From the NCBI RefSeq assembly GCF_030445035.2, contig NC_080701.1, forward strand, positions 11,250,739 through 11,314,738: 64,000 nt of DNA, in the 5' to 3' direction. Below, in pieces: positions 46,690-58,784 of this stretch. The position numbers were made by a program, and so were the translations under genes. Below the pieces are notes generated by a model that did no database searches, was not told where the DNA came from, and saw only the letters and a list, made by a program, of their open reading frames with translations. This stretch comes from Dasypus novemcinctus (taxonomy: Eukaryota; Chordata; Mammalia; Cingulata; Dasypodidae). Within the stretch, counting starts at the first letter, position 1. The number at the start of each line of letters is the position of its first letter.

Positions 46690-47980
46690 AACCATTCTCA
46701 GGAGATTTACTAATGGAAGACCTAGCTAGACTTTACACACCCATCTATTCTTGCTATGCCAATATTTTTAACCAGTATACTAATTTCCCATTAGTAATCA
46801 AAGTGATTAATAAATGACTAATACTCCAGGACTGGTCCATTATTGGGTCATGTCCCAGACCATTGGTCCTGATTTGGGGTTGCAAGCCATGGTCTCTGGA
46901 TACAAAACACATTTCCCTATCAGAGGGCATAGGTGGAGCTTGCAGTCAAGTAGCCCCTGCCTTCCCCAGGCAGGGCACATGAGGTCCAACCCCAGACAGA
47001 GCAGGGCAAGGGGGTCTCTGGGGTGACCAGTCAGGCTTTTCCTGTAGTTTTACATAGGAAACCAGAAATTAAACTTCTGTCTCTGATCCCTTGGCTCCTC
47101 AGAGCCCTGGAAAGGCCTGTGCTTTGTATAGACAAAACTAAAGCCAGAACTTGTGACTGAATTACAACCTGGAGCTGTGTGTGATAACTAAACTGCTGAA
47201 GACATTGAGCCAAGGCAGACCGGCTCGCTAGTTCCCAGGAAACCTGGCTCTTCTCTGAGTCTCCAGCCAAAGTAGGCCAGCCTCTGTCAGGTTTGCATCC
47301 TCATCCAGGACCTGGAGAAAAGGGCCACATGCCCTGCTGGCAAGGCTTACGTGTGTGTATGTGAATTGACCTTACTTTAGGGAATAAAAAAACATACCTC
47401 TATTTACTTACTTTCAGATAAGAACGACTCTGCAGTTTGTTATTCAGACCAAAGTCTTTCCTCTCTTTTTCTTATATAATCAAGTCAAATATAGTTTCAT
47501 CCTAGAACTAGGGAAGAGGCAATAAACTGGAAAACTCTTTGCCAGCTCTAACTTTGAGATGAGCTTTAAAGAAACAACAACAAAACAAAAAGATTCCAGT
47601 CTTTTCTCATGGGAACTGCAGCTTTTCCAAAATTATAATGTATCAGTTCGTTGAGGAGATCTACTTCCTGTTCCCCATCTCCAGTGCAGTCATTCAGAGA
47701 CTTACTTTTTAAAACCTATTGACTAACTTGTATGTGTTTATAATGGCTCAAGACAATGGAGCTAGCTGCCGGTCTCATTGGGTTTATGGTTTGGAAGAGG
47801 AGACCAAAGTCACTTTGAATTATTGAACCACAGATTAGTGAAGTTGGACCCTTTGATGTTTCTGCCTCAAAAGAAAACTCCAGAAGAGAGGACAGTATCT
47901 GGAAGAGAAGACACTCAAATAGCTGTCGCTGAAAGAATGTTGCTTGGGCCCAACGGAGCCTCCTGAGAAGATATGAACCC
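46690..47980. other. Intergenic sequence, no gene seen
   Basis: No gene or clear repeat recognised. Confidence 0.45.
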
Positions 47981-47984
47981 AGGA

Positions 47985-48105
47985 AGTGTGGTGTAGTGGA
48001 AAGAAAGGCTCCTGGGAGTTTGAGTCCTGGCTTCTAGATTTGCCCTCATACAGTGTATGGCCCTGCATAAGTTGAACTTCAGCTTCCTCTCTGTTATGGA
48101 TTGAG
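47985..48105 (+). repeat. MIR fragment
   Basis: GTGTGGTGTAGTGGAAAG, GAGTTTGAGTCCTGGCTTCT and AAGTTGAACTTCAGCTTCCT give the MIR head and core. Confidence 0.7.
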
Positions 48106-49343
48106 TCATGTGCCCCCACGAGACCTGCTCAAGTCCCCTAGGCCCAGAGACTCTATAGACAAAGTTGTAAACTTACAAAGAAGACATGCATAACACCACA
48201 TGGGGGTCCCATACAGCGACCCTCCACCAACACCTTGCATTGTTGTGAGACATGGTTACAAATTATGAAAGAATATTTCAAAATCCTACTACTAACTATA
48301 GCTCATATCTTACATTTGGTGTATTTCCCCCCCCAAGCCAACCCTAATTTTCAAAAATAGATTTTTATTACAAAAGTTGTGAACTTATAAAACAATCATG
48401 CACATGTGCAGAATTCCCATACAACACCCCTCTATCAACACACCACACTGTGGTGGAACATTTGTTACAGATTATGAGATAATGTTACCACTACCATGGT
48501 CCCTAGCATATGTTTAGCACACTTTTTTTCCATACTCCCCCATTATCAACACAGTACATCTTTGGCATAGATGCATGAATATTACAGGGTTGCTATTAAC
48601 CACAGTCCATAGGTCACTCCAGCTGTATTTTTCCCATGCTTCTCCATATTCTCACCATCCTGCAATAGTGATGTACACCTGCTCTAGCTCACAAAGGACA
48701 CTGTTGCATCTGTACCATCAACCACACTTCTCATCCACCTCTGAGTTTACTGTGTTATTCAGTCCCTAGATTATTCTCTAGCTTTCTTTCAATTGACATT
48801 TACACCCCTAGACTGCACTTTCCAGCCACATTCCCATTTATAAATGAGCTGTTACTCACTATACTGTGGTACCATCCACTCTACACATTTCCACACTTTT
48901 GCAGTAAAGCTAATTAAAATTTCTACATACATTAAGCATCAGTAGTCCATCTCAGTCCTCTTATCTCCTTTAAGAATCCACCACCTACCACCAGGTCTTG
49001 AAGATGTTTTCATACATTTTCTTCTAGAAGCTTTATGGTTCTTGCTTTTATATTTAGGTTTTTTATCCATTTTGAGTTAATTTTTGTATAAGAGATAGGG
49101 GTCCTTTATCTTTCTTTTGGCTAGGGATATCCAGTTCTCTCAGCACTATTTGTCGAATGGATTGTTTTTCCTGAGCTGGGTGGGTTTGACAGGCTTGTCA
49201 AACTCACTTGACCATAGATATAAGGGTCTGTTTTTGGTTCCATTGGTCTATGTGTCTGTCTTTATGCCAGGATCTTGCTCTTTTTTTTCTTTACCACAGT
49301 AGCTAAGTAATACGATTTAAAGTCCAGAAGTGGGAATCCTCCA

Positions 49344-49469
49344 GCTTCACTTTTCCTTTTTAAGATGTTTTTGGCTATTTGGCACCCCTTACCCTCCCTA
49401 ATAAATGCTTCACTTTTCCTTTTTAAGATGTTTTTGGCTATTTGGCACCCCTTACCCTCCCTAATAAAT
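49344..49469. repeat. 63-bp perfect tandem duplication inside L1 ORF2
   Basis: Two identical 63-bp units starting GCTTCACTTTTCC, at 49344-49406 and 49407-49469. The length is a multiple of three, so the 21-residue block EAFIREGKGCQIAKNILKRKS (read as two adjoining parts) is repeated in frame on the minus strand. Confidence 0.97.
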
Positions 49470-52452
49470 TTGATAATTGTGTTTTCCATCTATTTAAAAA
49501 TTCCTGGTGGAATTTTTACCAGGATTGCATTGAATCTGTGTATCAATTTGGGTAGAATTGACATCTTCATGATATTTCGTTTTCCAATCCATGAGCATGG
49601 TGCGCCTCCAATTATTTAGGTCTTTTTAAATTTCTTTTAACAATGCATTGTAGTTTTCTGAATACAAGTGCTTAACATCATAATTAAGTTTATTCCTAAA
49701 TATTTTATTCTATTAGTCAGTATTGTAAATGGAAGTTTTTTTCCTGACTTCCTCCTCAGATTGTGCATTACTAGTATCTTTTAAAGTCTATTTCATCTGC
49801 TATAAGTATCGCTGGTCCACTTTTTTTTTTTTTCCTCTTTGGTTACTACATGTGTGGAATATATTATTTTCCAGCTTTTCATTTTCAATCTTTTGGCATT
49901 CTTGTGTCCAGGGTGAGTCTTTTGCAGACAATATATTTATGGCTCATATTTTCTTATCCATTCTGGTAGTCTGTGTCTTTTGATTGGGGAGTTTAACCCA
50001 TTAACATTCAATGTTATTACTGTAAAGGCAGCTCTTATTTCACCCATTTTTGTCCTTTCTGTTTTACCTGTCTCATTTTATTTCCACTACTGTTTTGACA
50101 CTTTTAGCAGTTACTTTTACTGATATAATCTTCATTTCTAGACTCTCTTCCAAGCCTCTCTCTCCTGTCTTTTCTTTTCAGACTGTAGCACACCCTGTAG
50201 TATTTTCTGCAAACCCAGTCTCTTGGTTACAAACTCTCTCAGTTTCTGTTTATCTGTGAATATTCTAACTTGCCCTAGTTTTTGAAAGACAACCTTGTTG
50301 GATATAAGATTCTTGCCTGAAGTTTTTCTCTTGCAGTACCTTAAATATATCAGACCACTCTTTTCTTGCCTCCATGGTTTCATATGGGAAATCGGTGCTT
50401 AAACTTAATGGGTATCCCTTATATGTTATGCATTTCTTTTCTCTTGCAGCTTTCAGAATCCTCTCATTGTCTTTGGCATTTAACATTCTGATTAGTATGT
50501 GTCTCAGAGTTGGTCTATTCAGATTTCTTCAGATGGGAGTATGTTGTGCTTCTTTGACATGGATATGTCCTTCAACAGGGTTGGGAAATTTTCTACCATT
50601 CTTTATTAAAATATTTCTTCTACCCCTTTTTCCTTCTTTTCTCCTTCTGAGACACTGTTGACACATACATTTGCACATGTCTTGCTATTGTGTTGTTGTC
50701 TGAGACCTTGTTCAATTTTTTTCCATTCTTTTCTTCATCTGTTCTTTTGTATGTTCACTTTCAGAGACCATTTCTTCAAGCTCACCAATACTTTTTTCCG
50801 CTTCCTCAAATCTGTTGTTATATGATTCCAGTGTATTTTTAATTTCATTTATTGCACCTTTCATTCTCATAAGATCTGCTATTTTTCTATGCATGCTTTC
50901 ACATTCTTCTTTGTGCTCATCCAATGTCTTCTTGATATCCTTAAACTCTTTAGCCATCTCATTGAATTTATTAAGGATATTTGTTTGAACATCTATGATT
51001 AGTTGTCTCAACTCCTTTCTGTCATCTGGAGGCTTATCTTGTTCCTTAAACTGGGCCATAGCTTCCTATTTCTTAGACTGGACTGCAGTTTTTTGTTGGT
51101 GCCTTGGCATCTGGCATACTAGATTTATTTATTCTGGGTAGTTTCTCTCTTTAGTTTAGGGCTTCTTGCCTTCTCCCTTGCTGGTTATGTTGTAGAAGCC
51201 AAGGATGCAGTTGGTGCTATAAACTGTGGAGGCTCCAGCTGCTGGTATTGCCCCAGGGACCAGTGAAGCTTCTGCCAACTTTCTCCTTTACCAGGGGTAG
51301 GGCAGAGCCACAGCTGTGTGTAATAATCCAAGCCATGAAAGCCTAGACTGCAGTTGCCCAGAGAGACTGAGGAAGCTTCACACCCCTTTCTCCCCTGCCT
51401 GGGGTGGAGATGGAGCTGATGATGTGTGCAGCAGTTTATGCCATGCAGGTCCAAGATGATTGCAGTTGCCCTGGTAGACTTCCTACTATCCCATCTGTGC
51501 CAGCTGAATGTACCTGCAATTACCTTGATAGGCTGGTGCAGGGCCTGCCAGCCCCCTCCCCGCCAGAGGAAGCCTAGCCTAGGGCCGCGGCCAATCTGGG
51601 TGAAAGAAACTGGTTCCTACTGTCACTGTGATTTTTGGTCAGCCCGGCTTTCCCTCAGGCTGGGGGCAGGGTCAAGGTGGCAGCCACTGGCCTCTTTCCA
51701 ACCTGGACAGATTCAAACTATAGCTGTTCTTAGGGTTACACTTTAGCCAGTCATATTTACTAATCAGTAGGTAAAGTCGGTGCCCAACTGTCTCCTCCTC
51801 CCCTGTTCTTGGGAAATGGAGCTTCAAATCCCAGCCACAGAACAGCTCCTGGGGCGATTTGTGCTGCCAATGTAGGATGATCACCAGTATCCGTGGCATG
51901 GCCTATAGTTTCCCAGGGAGGCTGGCGCAGGTCCCCCAGCTTCCTCCCTGCCCAAGATGGGGCTGGATCCTAGGCTAGAGCTGCAATCTGATCTGGATGG
52001 GAAGAAGCCAGTCCCTGTCATCACTGTCCTATCCAGTCCCTGCTGCTTCTGCTCATGCCAGGGGTGGAGTTAAAATGGCAACTACTGGCCTCTTTCTGAC
52101 TTGGATGTTTCAAACTTTAGCTGTTCTTAGAGTTATATTTTTGCTGAGGTTAGTGCCCAACCGTCTCTTCCTCCCCTTTTTTGGGAAGTGTAGCTTCCAA
52201 TTCCAGCCATGGAACAGCTCCTGAGGTGGTTTCTAGTGGAGCTGTGACTCCAGTGGAGGATGGGCACTGGCCTCTGTGGCATGGAGCACCCTACTTTCAA
52301 GTCTTCTCTGCAGATGGGCAGTCTCCTCCTTCCATTCCTTCAAGGATGGGTCAGGATACTCTTCTGGTCTCCTGGAGCCACCAAACAGGTGCTTTAGATA
52401 GGTGATTACTAAGTGCCCTGTAGCACGAGTGACTCTAGGAGCTCCTTCCTCT

Positions 52453-52468
52453 GCCGCCATCTTGCTGG
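52453..52468 (-). promoter_or_regulatory. YY1-like site at the L1 5' end
   Basis: Minus strand reads CCAGCAAGATGGCGGC; AAGATGGC is the YY1 core found at the start of human L1 5' UTRs, where it fixes the transcription start. The position at the extreme 5' end of this L1 fits that role by analogy. Confidence 0.5.
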
Positions 52469-52475
52469 TTGTCCA

Positions 52476-52937
52476 ACAGATTTTTTAGAAGGGAATGTTG
52501 AGTTCAATTTTAGATATGGTAAGTTTAAGTTGCCTCTTAGACATATATTTCTTCAAAGATTATTTAATTTAGTCTAACATTTGCCTCTATTTGTCTGAAT
52601 TAAATGAGATTTCCTAAATCATGCTATAGAAACTCCTCTCAAGTTCCTGCCTGTAATTCTTGGACAAGTATCAAGTCATTCTCTAATGACAACAGTGATG
52701 TAATATACTTGTGAAAATGTCCTAATTTCTCATTTTAAGACACCCCTCCTGGTCTCTGGTTGTGCCTCAGATTTTCTTTCCCTTTACAGACAACCATGGG
52801 GCAGCCACATGGCAGATGGGAGAAGAGGTGGAGTCTGAAAGACGAGGGAGACTGGGAAAGCATAGAAATGACTAGGTCATAGCCCCAACTTGTGTCCTTC
52901 GAGAGCCCCTAACTGGAATAAGTAGTTAGCATTTAGG

Positions 52938-52970
<33 letters not shown>

Positions 52971-53430
52971 CAAATAGATAAGCTAAGAAGAAAATAAGAC
53001 TGTGTGAGATGAGATGCTTAGTTGGGAGAAACTTGAAGTGAGAGTAGAAAAGGAGATCAGGCATTCCTGTGCAGCTGATATAAAGAACCCAGGGCTAGAG
53101 ATTGGAGAATCAAATAGATGAGCTCATCTCATCAGGGAACAGGGCATCTAGAGAAACTGTGAGCTCTACCTTGAGTTGATGGAAGACACAGGCTGCAACT
53201 CCAGAGATGTAGGCTTTTCAAGTAGCTAGGTGGAAGACCTCGCCTGGGCATCAGGTTTAGGCTCAAGGGCTAAACAAAGAGGTACAACTAAAGCAGTCTC
53301 TAAAGGCAATTGACCTAAACTCTCAACACCGTACCTGGGGCCTTCATACCACTGATATTGGTGGTATCATCACACAACTGAAGTTCAGTGCCTGGTGTGG
53401 TAGTTGATGACTCCCTTGTAGACAATTTGT
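52476..53430. other. Intergenic sequence with an orphan poly-T run
   Basis: 52490-52560 and 52980-53180 look like the ancient repeat seen at 43191. A run of 29 T lies at 52939-52967 with no SINE or L1 attached. Confidence 0.45.
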
Positions 53431-53665
53431 GAAATGTTGAAGAGGCTAGGCACAGAAGCCAGGGAGCCTGAGTTTGAATCCTGACTCTGCCACTTCACTA
53501 GCTATGACTCTGGGCAAGTTCCTTAAGTCATCTGTGTTCCAAGGACTAGTCTTTAGAATGGGGGTAATGCTAGGACCTACACCATAGGGTTGTTGTGAGG
53601 ATGAGAGGAGGTAATACAGGTTAAGCCCTTTGAAGTAGTTCCTGACACTTATTAGGCCCATTTAA
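53431..53665 (+). repeat. MIR, nearly full length
   Basis: GAGTTTGAATCCTGACTCTG, CTATGACTCTGGGCAAGTTC, AGGGTTGTTGTGAGGATGAG and the TTAAGCCCTTTGAAG region give head, core and tail of MIR in order. Confidence 0.9.
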
Positions 53666-53956
53666 TACTATTTTCACTAGGAAGAGGAACAGAGGGAAAA
53701 TGGGGCAACATATTGTAGCTTCTTAGCCCCCCAGCTCCTTGTGAAGTAGAAAAAGAGACCAGTGTCCACATGGGTGATTCTTGCCATATTGTTTTGGCAT
53801 TCTGGCATAAGTGATCTCTTTAGCAGACCTGGGGACCTACTGGGTCATCTCCACCTACAGCGGAGGAAGTGGAGGGTGACTACATTTGTCTTACACAACA
53901 TATGGAAAATATAAAAACAGCAGCACAGGGTCTGAATCCACTTCCTAAAAGCATTG

Positions 53957-54321
53957 CTGAAAAGCAGATGTGGCTCAAGCAATTGAGCTCCTGCCTACCA
54001 CATGGGAGATTCCGAGTTCGGTTCCTGATACCTTTTGGAAAAGATGAGCAAGATAGCAAGCTGGTGTGACAGGCAGGCATGGCAAGCTGATGCAACAGGA
54101 TGATGCAACAAGGAGACTCCAAGAGCGACACAATAAAGCAGGAAGCCGAGGTGGCTCAAGCAATTGAGTGCCTCTCTCCAGTGCCTTCTAAAGAGAAGAT
54201 GAGCAGACACAGAGAGCACACAGTGAATGGACCCAGAGAGCGGACAGTGAGCACAAACAACAGGGGGTGGGGGGATGGAATGGGGAATAAATAAATACAA
54301 AATAAATCTTTAAGAAAAAAG
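53957..54321 (+). mobile_element. Two-headed tRNA SINE
   Basis: First head AAGCAGATGTGGCTCAAGC with GAGTTCGGTTCCTGATACC; second head AAGCCGAGGTGGCTCAAGC at 54145. Ends in an (AAAT)-type tail with AATAAATC. Same orientation for both heads. Confidence 0.88.
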
Positions 54322-55059
54322 GCTTTGCTAAGTAATTCACCACGCCTGTAAAATAGGCAGATGGTGAGATTCCCCTAACATACCCCCGTGAGCTACCTGG
54401 AGGCTTTATAGATTAATAGCTTTCCTGCATTGGGAAAATCCAATAGTTGACCTTTACTACTATCTGCTTCAGTTTATGTTTGTTTCCTGAGGACACAAAC
54501 TTTGAAAAATTAGTTTAAAATATAACAAGATGAATTACCAATGCATTAAAGAAAGCAAACCCATTCTAATGAACAACTGTTCCCTGGGAACTGGCTTGCT
54601 GCTGCAGGGCTAGATAAATGCCAACCCAAAGCTAGAGAAATTGCTCCAGTGACACATTCCAGATCAATTACTTTGTCCTCACTCAGCCAAGTAATAGATG
54701 CTGAATCATTTTGCCTGGTAGGTGTTGAAGGAAAGGGAGGAAATTCTCTCCTGAGTGATCCAGCATTATGGGCAGTTTCTGGACTGTGACTCAAGGAACA
54801 AAATAAGTTTCAGGCCAGCCTCACTGGGTGAGCGGGTCCCTGGACCAACGCTCCTGAGAAAATGGAGGCAGGGCCACCATCCCAGGGGTCAGAGCACGGT
54901 GTCAGCCTTGGTGCTGGGACCTTGTACCCCACAGCAGTGAAGTTCTCATGTTCTAGATCCAGAACCTGCAGAAACAAACTCCTGCTTGACACAAAGAGAG
55001 TAGGTAAGCGATTCTTTCTCCTCCGGTTAGCAGAGGTAGGACAGCGATAATTAGCGCTG
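54322..55059. other. Intergenic sequence, no gene seen
   Basis: Apparently single-copy. A splice-like or coding reading is not supported; frames overlap on both strands. Confidence 0.4.
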
Positions 55060-55340
55060 CTAAACAAGGCTGTGTTTAAATGATTGATTGCTTTGTTTCA
55101 TGACCTTGATTGCTAAATGGTTATTTAATGAAGGACTTTTAAGTGCTGTTACTTCATATTCAGGAAGCACAGGGAAAGTATCCTTCAGATGCACAAGTTG
55201 AGAGAATTTCTGAACAGCTCTTTGAATGATTAATCACAGTCCTGGGACAAAGGATATCAGCACTAACCGGAACAAAGAGGCGGATTATGCAGCTAATTAT
55301 CATCACACAGACAAATAGTGTTATGTCCTAAGTAATACCA
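55060..55340. other. Candidate conserved non-coding segment
   Basis: Repeat-free, AT-rich and dense in homeodomain-type cores: AATGATTGATTGC, TTGATTGCTAAATGG, GAATGATTAATCAC and CAGCTAATTATCATC. Composition resembles enhancer cores; function is inference. Confidence 0.3.
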
Positions 55341-57278
55341 CAGGGCTTACGGCTATAACCTCCCTACTTGGTAGAAAGCACTCAGAGAAGCAAAAGAGTA
55401 GAGTGAAGGCTGAGACTGAAAAATATCAAACAAACACCTTGGCATAATGGATATTCTCATCCACCCTGGTGGACGGCGACAAGCACTAAACTCTTCCTTG
55501 CTTTGATGACAATTCAGCAGAATTCTTAGACACCTGCCCAATCGACAAATCTACCCCCCACCCCCAACAACAGACAATGCACTATACTGGTCAATGGACT
55601 CACCTGTTGGGAAGGAAAACACCGTGTGGGCTTTTTAAAGGTGAAAGGGCCCCTGGCTGAACTGGCGGTCCAAGACCCTTGATGAAGATGACACCACTGG
55701 TCAGACGCAGACCCAGGACACGAAACCAGGTCTTCTGGCCTCGCGAGCCAGCGCTCTTGCTGCTGCACTGAGCTGCCTCTTAGAGAGTACATTTGAATCA
55801 CTTGAGTTAGCAAAAAGTCAACAGAAATTCAACTTGCTTTCTATTCAAGGTTGACATCGCATAGCGAGGAAGGGCCTCTGCAGCTCTCAGATCCCACCTG
55901 AATCTGAGATCCGGGATGGAGATGCTGTTTCAGATGGGGGATGGAGAACAGGCAGCGATTTGGTTAAGTGTGCAAGACAGGCTGGCCATGACTCTAGTTG
56001 AGCCTAGCGACCAGGAGGCCCTACCTGCTGGATTGCAGGACTGAGCGGTTATGAGGCAGCCTTCCATTCTCCTTGGTAGGGAACAAGGTGGGAGAGAGGC
56101 AGGCGCTCCATCAGGGAAATCGGGAAAAGGGGAAGACTGTAGGTATTTCTTGCTTAACTACAGAGCAGACATTTACTGAATACTTACTGTGTGGAAAGCA
56201 TTGCACCTTTTCACGAAGAGGGTTATAAAAAGAGGGGTGGGTGGATGGAACAGGGACAGGAAGAAGGGCTCTGCTTAGTATCAAAGTCACTTGCCTTGGA
56301 GTTCCATGTTAAATTCCTGGTGCAGTGGTAGACTCTGAACAGGAATTAGAGAGGGGTTCATGGAAAATTATCTTGGGTGTGAACAGTAAAGTGTCAGGTA
56401 GACAAGGTCACTTTTCATTTGTTTTCAGATAAGTCATTGAAGATGAGTTGCATGTCACCCACGTCTTATAATTCCCAGCAACATCTAGAAAAATGTTTAC
56501 ATTTTTACATTCTTTACATTCTAGACACACAATACACAGTAAATAGTTGTCGATGAATGAATGGGATAAATTAGTGAAAGAGTGATTAGTAATATCTGAT
56601 TTATTTGGAATTTGAGGAATTGTGATCCTGATTGACTAAAACTGTGTTAGGTAGACATCTTTTTAGTGCGCCAGTCATGTTCCTCTCTTCTTAACATTTT
56701 CTGGGAAGAAGCAGCGATCACTTTATTGTGCACAACTATGGTCTGGGGGCTTTTGAAGCATGAGCTGTTTGCCCTCCCTATATGCCTCTGGCTGGTGGTG
56801 CTTTACTCACTGCAGTCCTGTCTTCTTTACCTTATCCATCACCATAAGTGTGAGCCATCATGAGCCTGGCCCACTCCAGGTGTCTGGAAGCAGCAGTGAC
56901 TGAGAGAGATGTGGTCTCTTTCCTTACGGAGCTTCCAGTCCAATCTGGAATACAAACAAACAAAGCTTATAGTTATAATTTGAGGAAAATTCTCTGAAGA
57001 TAGCTTCCGAGGCAGAGAGTATTAGGGGTAGGGTGCTCCCAAAGCACGGTGAGCAGTGAAGGCCCCCTGAGGAGGAAGCGTTTAGCCTGAAGGGTGGGAA
57101 AGAGCCAATCCTGGGAAAATGCCTTGCTCCTTTCAGCGACTCTTAACACTCTAATCCCCCCTCATGCGCATTGCCTGTACGACTCACTACAGTCGAGAGA
57201 GGACTAGAGACTGCCATCAAATACCTGAAACACGTGTTTGCTGAATAATTAATCTCATTTTTGCGGACAACAGAGATG
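55341..57278. other. Intergenic sequence, no gene seen
   Basis: No supported gene. 56860-57130 resembles the ancient repeat described at 43191. A frame at 56666-56863 is hydrophobic but short and without a partner exon. Confidence 0.4.
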
Positions 57279-57283
57279 TTGCT

Positions 57284-57704
57284 TGTGGTAGGTTGACGGG
57301 CCCCAGAAAAGTCGTGTCCTTAGCGCTAATCCATTCCTGGGGGTGTGAACCTATGGGAGGTGGGACCTCTTGGTTAGGTGACTTCAGTAAGGCATGACCC
57401 AGGGTGGGTCTTAATCATCTTACTGGAGCCCTTTATAAACAGGATGAATATGGAGAGAGAAATACACAGAAGCTGAGAAAGAAAGCCAGAGGATCCCAGA
57501 AGCTGAAGCCACGAAACCTGGACAAGAAGGGAGACCCACAGATGCCACCTCACATGTGCCCTGCCACGTGTTCAGGATCTCTGGCAGCCAGAGAGAATGT
57601 TTTCCCCAGCCTCGAGACTGTAAGCCTTTAAACTAATGAATCCCCACTCTAAAAGCCAACCCACTTCTAGTATATTGCATTTCAGCAGGCTGGCAGACTA
57701 GAAC
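57284..57704 (+). mobile_element. MaLR-like solo LTR
   Basis: 421 bp, TGTGGTAGGTTGACG to AGACTAGAACA, with a perfect 5-bp duplication TTGCT at 57279-57283 and 57705-57709. Contains the family phrases CCATTCCTGGGGGTGTGAAC and CTTACTGGAGCCCTTTATAA, and an ACTAATGAATCCCC signal region. Confidence 0.88.
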
Positions 57705-57919
57705 ATTGCTGTGAAGGGGATTGCAGTTCTTTCTTAGGAGAAAAACAGAAGATTGGTGTGACAGCTATTTTATTCCCTCTTCATCCCATTTTGATGAGAA
57801 CTGATGAGAACATACTGCATGAAAAGCACTGAGCTAGAGGCCAGGGGATAAAAAAATGTGTAAGTTATGGTCTCTTCTACGAATTGTAGAGTTAAGGTAG
57901 ACTAGGCTATGTGACAATA

Positions 57920-58060
57920 ACAACAAGGGCAGTGTAGTAGCCACTTATTTCTCACTCACACAATTTTCAGTGGGGGTTGGCAGCTTTTCTGGATAGTACT
58001 CCTGCAAGTAATTACTTAGGGTCATTTCATGAATCTGGTTCTCCATTCACAGAAGGTGAA
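57920..58060. repeat. Possible ancient repeat fragment
   Basis: CACTTATTTCTCACTCACAC, then TCCTGCAAGTAATTACTTAGG and GGTCATTTCATGAATCTGG, resemble old repeat ends. Tentative. Confidence 0.3.
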
Positions 58061-58069
58061 GAGAAGACT

Positions 58070-58151
58070 GGATGCCTGGGGACTGGGGATTGAACTCAAG
58101 ACGTCATATGTGGGAAGCTGGCTCTCAAACTCTGAGTCACATTGACTTTCT
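58070..58151 (-). mobile_element. Short one-headed tRNA SINE
   Basis: GGGGATTGAACTCAAGACGT, GGGAAGCTGGCTCTCAAACT and CTGAGTCACATTGAC are the complement of a tRNA-like head. Interrupted at 58152-58161 by the next SINE's duplication. Confidence 0.7.
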
Positions 58152-58161
58152 TGAGTTGGTT

Positions 58162-58648
58162 CTTTTTCTTTTAAAGATTTATTTTATTTATTTATTTCTC
58201 CCCACCCCCTCATTGTCTGCACTTGCTTCTTGGTTTCTTTAGGAGATACCAGGAACCGAACCTGGGACCTCCAATGTGGGAGGGAGGTGCCTAATCACTT
58301 AAGCCACCTCCATTCCCTACTTTGTTATGTCTTTCATTATGTTTTTCCTCTTCTGTCTCTTGCTGCTCAGCTTCTCATGTTAACTTGCCATACCTATCCA
58401 TCATGCCAGCTCATCGTCCTGCTCATCCTCTGCAGCAGGCACTGGGAACCTCTGTTACCTGCTTTGTTGTGTTTCTCATTATGTCTTTCTTCTTGTGTCT
58501 CTTGTTGCATCATCTTGTTGTGTCAGCTTTGCCATGCCTGTCTGTTGCACCAGCTTGCTGTCTTCTTTAGGAGGTACCAGGAACCAAACCAGGAACCTCC
58601 CTTGTGGTAGGCAAGAGCTCAATCGCCTGAGCCACATCCACTTCCCCC
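58162..58648 (-). mobile_element. Two-headed tRNA SINE
   Basis: Heads near 58245-58315 (GGAACCGAACCTGGGACCTC) and 58575-58640 (GGAACCAAACCAGGAACCTC). The spacer holds variants of TCATTATGTCTTTCTTCTTG. Flanked by TGAGTTGGTT at 58152-58161 and 58649-58658, a perfect 10-bp duplication. Confidence 0.9.
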
Positions 58649-58659
58649 TGAGTTGGTTT

Positions 58660-58780
58660 TATTGTTTGTTTTGTTTGTGGTTTGATCTTGTTTATTTCAG
58701 AAGGCACCGGAAACCAAACCTGGGACTTCCCATGTGAGAGGTGTGTGTTTAACTGCTTGAACCATATCCACTCCCACAAT
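58660..58780 (-). mobile_element. One-headed tRNA SINE fragment
   Basis: GGAAACCAAACCTGGGACTT, then CCATGTGAGAGG and CTTGAACCATATCCACTCCC: a single head with a T-rich tail at 58655-58690. Confidence 0.8.
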
Positions 58781-58784
58781 ATAG

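Larger units (their letters stand above)
48150..52475 (-). mobile_element. L1 LINE with 5' UTR, ORF1 and a deleted ORF2, minus strand
   Basis: From right to left: the 5' UTR (52475-51060) begins near a YY1-like CAAGATGGCGG on the minus strand. ORF1 starts at 51059 (MAQFKEQDKPPDDRKELRQL), has a coiled-coil stretch to about 50712 and, after a frameshift, a conserved C-terminal domain (NERILKAAREK, ETMEARKEWSDIF, VLQEKNF at 50265-50486). It ends near 50140. ORF2 opens with the start of the endonuclease (VITLNVNGLN-like, about 50010) but jumps after about 49780 to the C-terminal part of the reverse transcriptase region (49730-49020). The 3' UTR is at 48150-48990. No frame is intact. Confidence 0.88.

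Noticed and set aside
50712..51059. Host coiled-coil gene
   Set aside because: The frame is the start of L1 ORF1, with the L1 5' UTR directly upstream and the conserved ORF1 C-terminal region downstream.
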